A stretch of DNA of 64,000 nucleotides from an uncultured Oscillospiraceae bacterium (GTDB taxonomy: Bacteria; Bacillota; Clostridia; Oscillospirales; Oscillospiraceae). The notes beneath the pieces were generated by a model. The model ran no database searches, was not told where the DNA came from, and worked only from the letters and a program-made list of their open reading frames with translations. Positions 60,342 through 64,000 of the stretch are shown piece by piece. The stretch spans positions 96,428-160,427 of the forward strand of contig CAKTVG010000002.1 in the NCBI GenBank assembly GCA_934622035.1, written 5' to 3'. The first letter of the stretch is position 1; each line of letters opens with the position of its first letter. The position numbers were made by a program, and so were the translations under genes.

Positions 60342-62116
60342 GGGAGCACCTCCTCCTTCTGTTCGCCGCAGCGCATGCAGGTGTAGCGGATCCAGCCGTC
60401 CTGCCCATCGGCAGGCTCCTGTCGCTCGGTTTCCTGAAAATCATGTCCAAGCGCGGGAATTTCCTGCGCGTTTCTCGTATCGCCGCAGACCGTGCAGGTC
60501 TCGCCGATCTCGCCGGGATGCGTACAGTCCGGTGCAATCATCTGCTGCGGCTCGCCCCAGCGGTGCTCGTCGAGATACGTACCGTTGATCCAGCGGCCGC
60601 AGTAGCTCGGAAGCAGGCCGTAATTCCCCGTCGTGGCGGAATAGCCGCCGATATCCTTGCCGTAGGCAAGCGTGAAACGCAGGTAGAGCGTATCGCCGCT
60701 CGTCAGGTAATAGGTGGACAGGCCCTTGCCTGCATAAGTCTCTCCGTTGATGGAATACATCCAGCCGGAGCCCTGGGTGAAATCGAATTCGCCCAGGCTG
60801 TCGTTGTCGTGCTGTCCGGTCAGTGTCAGGCCGTCGGCCAGAACCTTGGCCCAGAGATTTTCAGGGATGTCATAATAATCCATCATGCCGCCGCGGCTGA
60901 TGCGCCGCAGATAGAAGCCGGTGTCCAGCGTTCCGCCGGTGGTGTATTCATAGCCGAATTCCTCCAGCGCCTCCACAACGGCATAGGACGCCGGTACGTT
61001 CTGGCGAATCTGATAGACAAAGGGATCGTCTTCAATTCCAAGCCCGACAGTGGTCATATCCAGAACGATATAGGCCGTTCCGATCACATCGCCGGTGTCC
61101 ACAAAGCGGTAGACGATCTGATAGGAGACGAAGGCGGAGTTGCCCTCATTGTCCCAGGCGCGGACGGTAATCTCATGCGTTTCAAAATCGCCGCGAACGG
61201 GGTCGGGGAAATAGAGCGCATACTCATAGACCGGGCCGCCGGTGGGCTGCGTGATCCGCCTGCCGTCCATGCGCACCTCGAGATTGCTTGCATAGAGGTC
61301 GCTGCCGGTATATGCCGTGGCGCGGACGGTGAGCGTGAAATTTCGGTTGCTCGTCTCCGTCACGCCGTCGAGATTGGTTACGATGACCGGCGGGTGCTCG
61401 CCCACCTGCGGATGCTCGCTGTCCGCCTTCCGCGCGACATAGCGCACGGCATAGGTGACCTCCTGCAGGGTGGTGCTCCCGCTCTTGCGGTAAATGGTAA
61501 AATAATTCGTCTCGTTCCGGCAGAGCGCCGCCTGATAGTTCCGGCCATCCCCCGTGAGGTACCGGCCGTTGAGAGGCGTGGCGCTGTTGCGCAGCTTGAC
61601 CTTAAGCGTCTGGCCGGGCGCATTGATCACATAGGCATAAAAATGCAGCACATCCTGCGTGAGCTGATCGTAGGTGATCTCGCAGTTTGTCAGGTCGGTG
61701 ATGATGGCGGGCTTGCTGTCGTCGGACGGGCCCTCGGTCGGCTTCTCTCCGCCGCCGTCGCCCTTGGAATCTCCGTCGGACGGGCCGGACGGCTCCGTCG
61801 GCTCGCCGGGTCGGGAGGACGGCTCCGAAGGCTCCGTCTGCTCCGGCAGCGTGCTTTCTTCGGGCGGTTCCGTTTCCGGCGGTTCCGTCTCGGAAGGCTC
61901 CGTCGGCTCCTCCGGCTCCTGCGTTTCCTCCGACGTTTCCGGCTCTGTCGGCTCCGCGCTCTGCCCCTCCGGGCGAATGGACGCAGCGCTCTGCGCCGGA
62001 AGCGGCTGCGGTTCGCGCAGCCGCAAGCCGTGCCCCGCCAGCAGCAGCGTCAGGAGCAGCGCCGCCGCAAGCAGGCACAGTGCGCCTTTCCATAGATAGG
62101 ACTTGATCTTTTTCAC
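60308..62116 (-). CDS. DUF4430 (transcobalamin C-like) membrane-anchored surface protein
   Basis: 602 residues from GTG 62116 (CGGAG upstream). Order: N-terminal membrane anchor (LWKGALCLLAAALLLTLLLA), a Glu/Pro/Thr/Ser stalk (about 37-135; no globular fold), two beta-sandwich domains (140-230; 245-345, NFTLTVRATAYTGSDLYA), a DUF4430 domain (about 345-480) with the hallmark GSGWMYSINGETYAGKGL and TLYLRFTLAYGKD, and a Cys-rich tail (CTVCGD, CMRCGEQ). DUF4430 is the bacterial relative of the beta domain that closes transcobalamin over its ligand. Adjacent to the toroid gene, which resembles the other half. Confidence 0.88.
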   Translation of the reverse strand: MKKIKSYLWKGALCLLAAALLLTLLLAGHGLRLREPQPLPAQSAASIRPEGQSAEPTEPETSEETQEPEEPTEPSETEPPETEPPEESTLPEQTEPSEPSSRPGEPTEPSGPSDGDSKGDGGGEKPTEGPSDDSKPAIITDLTNCEITYDQLTQDVLHFYAYVINAPGQTLKVKLRNSATPLNGRYLTGDGRNYQAALCRNETNYFTIYRKSGSTTLQEVTYAVRYVARKADSEHPQVGEHPPVIVTNLDGVTETSNRNFTLTVRATAYTGSDLYASNLEVRMDGRRITQPTGGPVYEYALYFPDPVRGDFETHEITVRAWDNEGNSAFVSYQIVYRFVDTGDVIGTAYIVLDMTTVGLGIEDDPFVYQIRQNVPASYAVVEALEEFGYEYTTGGTLDTGFYLRRISRGGMMDYYDIPENLWAKVLADGLTLTGQHDNDSLGEFDFTQGSGWMYSINGETYAGKGLSTYYLTSGDTLYLRFTLAYGKDIGGYSATTGNYGLLPSYCGRWINGTYLDEHRWGEPQQMIAPDCTHPGEIGETCTVCGDTRNAQEIPALGHDFQETERQEPADGQDGWIRYTCMRCGEQKEEVLPWKKDPELPED

Positions 62117-62141
62117 ATTTCACGCTCCGTTTTCAAGAAAA

Positions 62142-62184
62142 AGAAAAAGCCCGACGGACACAATGCGTTTCATTGTGTCTGTCG
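62142..62184 (-). terminator. Terminator-like hairpin between DUF2292 and DUF4430 genes
   Basis: Minus strand: a 14-bp stem with one mismatched pair (CGACAGACACAATG/CATTGTGTCCGTCG), then GGGCTTTTTC. No new promoter is visible before the next gene at 62116, so downstream genes probably rely on read-through. Confidence 0.75.
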
Positions 62185-62217
62185 AACCTCGGTTCTTCCG
62201 TCAGTTCTGAAAATGTA

Positions 62218-62379
62218 TCAATCCAGCTTGATGCTTCCGCTGATCTGCTCGACGCGGATGGGCTTGCTTTCCTTGATCATAATATGGACCTCGCCATAGT
62301 CCACGGAACGAATCAGGCGGATCAGCTTTTCCTCCTGCGGGGTCAGGCGAATCGCCTGCTCCTGTTTTTTCTGCTCCAT
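62218..62379 (-). CDS. DUF2292 family small protein (YezD-like)
   Basis: 53 residues: LTPQEEKLIRLIRSVDYGEV followed by HIMIKESKPIRVEQISGSIKLD, the DUF2292 pattern. The start at 62379 (AAGGAG 10 nt upstream) is preferred over ATG 62400. Function unknown; it is the first protein gene after the structured leader RNA. Confidence 0.85.
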   Translation of the reverse strand: MEQKKQEQAIRLTPQEEKLIRLIRSVDYGEVHIMIKESKPIRVEQISGSIKLD

Positions 62380-62410
62380 ACAAAACAGCTCCTTATACAA
62401 ACAAAAATAA

Positions 62411-62443
62411 GGTATTATTCTGCAAACGGGCAGAATAATACCT
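62411..62443 (-). terminator. Attenuator-like terminator after the leader RNA
   Basis: A perfect 12-bp stem GGTATTATTCTG / CAGAATAATACC followed on the minus strand by TTATTTTTG. It lies between the structured RNA and the DUF2292 ribosome site, so it is either an RNA-controlled attenuator or the end of an independent ncRNA. Confidence 0.8.
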
Positions 62444-62454
62444 TAACCATTTTG

Positions 62455-62677
62455 GGCAATTATTCAAACGAAGTCAGTAGGTCTTCCGACTTGTGCCTCA
62501 AGCGAAAGAACGTCCTGCCTTCTCAGAAGGATCCTTCCAATGACCGGCTTTCACCGACGGACGAATTTCTCGGCACCCACGGCGTTGGTCAACGCGGGGC
62601 TTATCCCCATTCCCTTGTTTAGCTTTGCGCCTGGCCAAAAGGCCTTTACAGCCGCATTGCCTCTGATCATATCATTC
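62455..62677 (-). ncRNA. Structured leader/ncRNA upstream of DUF2292 (class undetermined)
   Basis: Between promoter and terminator hairpin lies about 220 nt with no good ORF and dense helices on the minus strand: closing stem GGCAAT (62661-62656)/ATTGCC (62460-62455), GGCC-TTTT-GGCC, GGGG-ATAA-CCCC-like, GCGTTG/CAACGC, GTGCC/GGCAC enclosing CGTCC/GGACG, GAAGGATCCTTC, and AAGTC-GGAAGACCTACT-GACTT. The last hairpin resembles the 3' GGAAGACCTGCC element of cobalamin riboswitches, but the CCGCCACTG box is not evident. A raiA-like ncRNA (similar size, common in Clostridia) is an alternative. Confidence 0.6.
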
Positions 62678-62683
62678 GGCATT

Positions 62684-62712
62684 ATTATATCTGCTCTTCA
62701 GGGGAAATGCAA
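62684..62712 (-). promoter_or_regulatory. Promoter of the leader RNA/surface-protein operon
   Basis: Minus-strand TTGCAT (62712-62707), 17 bp, TATAAT (62689-62684). Confidence 0.7.
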
Positions 62713-62829
62713 GCCCCCGGCGCAACTTATTTCGCAAAACGTCCCCCCTCGCAGGCACCTTCTGCATTGCATTTTTCTTCCACTTGCAAAATTCGCATAA
62801 ATCCCCATTGTTTGCAGACAATAGCAATA

Positions 62830-62925
62830 CCATCGATTGACAGGAGCAGACATGATTTTGTCCGAAAAGCACACCCTGCCCCGCGGAAAATGCCGGAACG
62901 CACGCCTGTTCCTGTCAGTCGATGG
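62830..62925. repeat. 20-bp inverted repeat with 56-bp loop
   Basis: CCATCGATTGACAGGAGCAG (62830-62849) pairs with CTGTTCCTGTCAGTCGATGG (62906-62925) with two mismatches. The loop contains no ORF. It lies between the minus-strand leader promoter and the plus-strand AbrB fragment. It could be an element end, an operator pair or an RNA hairpin. Confidence 0.6.
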
Positions 62926-62958
62926 AGTGATTGACACACAAAGAGTGGAGGAAATGAA

Positions 62959-63141
62959 ATGAAGGCAACCGGTATCGTCAGACGCATCGATGACCTGGGA
63001 AGAATTGTCATTCCAAAGGAGATCCGCCGCACCCTGCGTATCCGTGAGGGCGACCCGTTACAGATGACATTGTCACCGTGGGAAAAATTCTGCTTCGCCA
63101 TGCTGGATCTGGCAAAAAGAGGCTTGTGGAATGGTACATAA
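62959..63141 (+). pseudogene. AbrB/SpoVT-type DNA-binding domain, truncated gene
   Basis: The first 36 residues (MKATGIVRRIDDLGRIVIPK, then EIRRTLRIREGDPLQ) match the SpoVT/AbrB swapped-hairpin DNA-binding domain exactly as in Clostridia, with GGAGGAA upstream. After GDPLQ the sequence leaves the family (MTLSPWEKFCFAMLD...) and stops at 60 residues, where SpoVT has about 178. The usual EIFTDREG continuation is missing, so the gene looks broken by an insertion or deletion near 63065. A short functional form cannot be excluded. Confidence 0.7.
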
Positions 63142-63411
63142 TGGCGGAAGTAGTCAACTTCAAAGGTGATCTGATCCTTATCGGTACCCTGCTTGGCCAG
63201 TCGGGAATTTTCCGGCTTATCACATGAACAAGGAATAGCGGTTCACCGTTGCACTGGGCGGCAGCGTGTCGGTTGAGCAAATTAAGGTGCTGTTGATATG
63301 GGCTATGGAGCAACAGCACCCAAAACACGCTAAAAGAAGTGCTGACAACATCAGATTTTCCTACCCATGGCATCCTTTCATCAGGCTGCCGTATTTGCTT
63401 TTGGAGGATTT
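63142..63411. other. Region without a recognisable gene
   Basis: About 270 bp between the AbrB fragment and the OB-fold gene. One plus frame across the break (from about 63070) reads DIVTVGKILLRHAGSGKK and continues to a stop near 63228; a second reads RFTVALGGSVSVEQIKVLLI. Neither has a start site or family match. Lower G/C than the neighbours, consistent with a decayed insertion. Confidence 0.4.
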
Positions 63412-64000
63412 TTATTGCACATTTGCCATCCCCTCTACTACAACCCAGTCTCCATCTTTAACTTGCTCCAAGCTAATTCCTGAGTAGTCATATACTTTTA
63501 TATATATGGCCCCCTGTCCATCTGAATAGTTACCGTCTCGGCTTCCATCAACATAAAATCCACGCACGGTTCCTTCATTGTCATAGCCGTGTACAACGCC
63601 CATAACGCGGACCGGCATACCCTCAAATCTATAACCTTTGTCTAATTCAACTTCGCTATATTGAGGATCAGAGAAAATCGGAAATGGATCCGGCAGTTCA
63701 AACCCGCTGCCAACTAAAATGATATCATTTGCGCTTGCAGGGCAAATAACCGTCGTCCCAGAATCAGACGCGTATCCCGTATTGGATAGCATTCCAGTGA
63801 CAATTACCTTATCACCTACGTGATACCTTGCAGCTTTTCCCGGCAGGTATACGGCAATGCCACCGGCAAAGCGATAACTGTTTTTCTGTGTGACAATCGT
63901 AAAATAATTCGCATTATCATGCCATACGCCGGTTGCAACCGTAACAACACCCTCGACTGTCACTACTTGCCCGTTGTAGATTGGAACGCCTCTGGAATTA
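63412..64000 (-). CDS. OB-fold domain protein (YhcR nuclease OB-like), N-terminus beyond window
   Basis: Open from the right edge to the stop at 63412 (196 residues visible). Two OB-like units are seen: VVTVEGVVTVATGVWHDNAN with YHVGDKVIVTGML, and FEGMPVRVMGVVHGYDNEGT with VKDGDWVVVEGMA. This layout occurs in extracellular nucleases and surface proteins (YhcR_OBF-like). The start, signal peptide and any catalytic domain lie outside the window. A weak-GC stretch follows its stop. Confidence 0.75.
   Translation of the reverse strand, partial: NSRGVPIYNGQVVTVEGVVTVATGVWHDNANYFTIVTQKNSYRFAGGIAVYLPGKAARYHVGDKVIVTGMLSNTGYASDSGTTVICPASANDIILVGSGFELPDPFPIFSDPQYSEVELDKGYRFEGMPVRVMGVVHGYDNEGTVRGFYVDGSRDGNYSDGQGAIYIKVYDYSGISLEQVKDGDWVVVEGMANVQ

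Noticed and set aside
62455..62677. Firm assignment of the leader RNA as a cobalamin riboswitch
   Set aside because: Only the 3' hairpin resembles it; the core cobalamin box is not recognisable by eye, so the class is left open.
62540..62800. 86-codon plus-strand frame opposite the leader RNA
   Set aside because: It is antisense to the structured RNA and its minus-strand promoter, with no ribosome site; likely a spurious frame.

Overview
The window is high-GC, densely packed DNA with Gram-positive signals, strong G-rich ribosome binding sites and many 4-bp ATGA overlaps. It looks like a chromosome segment of an anaerobic gut-type Clostridium-class bacterium, probably Oscillospiraceae/Ruminococcaceae-like. 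Supporting features are a Na+-type ATP synthase c subunit, YesM/YesN signalling, FeoAB, MetY/MetA, WYL, SorC and HutC-type regulators, an L10 leader, and Cys-rich repeat-bearing surface proteins ending in PATGD. The taxonomic call is inference. I saw no phage, transposase, CRISPR array, rRNA or tRNA.

Layout. 1-9305: catabolic locus with a divergent zinc alcohol dehydrogenase (cut by the edge), glycerol-kinase-like FGGY kinase, ribose-type ABC importer, DeoC aldolase, cupin, binding lipoprotein and HutC/GntR regulator. A shared near-palindrome TGTnCGnACA sits at three control regions. 9355-19170: iron/polyamine-type ABC importer with an unusual ATPase, divergent from a binding protein/YesM kinase/YesN regulator module plus a HAD phosphatase. 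19384-24569: TetR-controlled locus with two ABC exporters and a small membrane protein broken by an amber codon. 24952-26831: YtrA-type regulator and ABC exporter. 26957-31363: lipoprotein plus WYL regulator, small XRE regulator facing an 82-aa protein, and an orphan SorC regulator. 31505-32659: rplJL with L10 leader. 32690-38135: P-loop protein, feoAB, metY-metA. 38345-45545: complete F-type ATP synthase operon (atpZ-I-B-E-F-H-A-G-D-C). 45681-49027: phosphoesterase, LysR regulator, small membrane protein, MATE exporter.

49402-62677 is the most unusual part. A minus-strand set encodes a DUF2292 protein, a DUF4430 (transcobalamin-C-like) membrane protein, an alpha/alpha-toroid membrane protein, a MoxR ATPase, a DUF58 protein, a transglutaminase-like membrane protein whose expected catalytic Cys is Ser, and a 1775-residue wall-anchored protein. 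That giant carries an N-terminal DUF4430-like domain, a PQQ-like propeller and three near-identical repeats. Upstream lies a ~210-nt structured RNA with its own promoter and a terminator hairpin. Together these suggest a surface ligand-capture system built from split transcobalamin-like parts. The right edge holds an AbrB/SpoVT fragment and the end of an OB-fold protein.

Five intergenic regions (about 19.2, 24.7, 29.5, 45.6 and 49.1 kb) carry related G/C-rich dispersed repeats.
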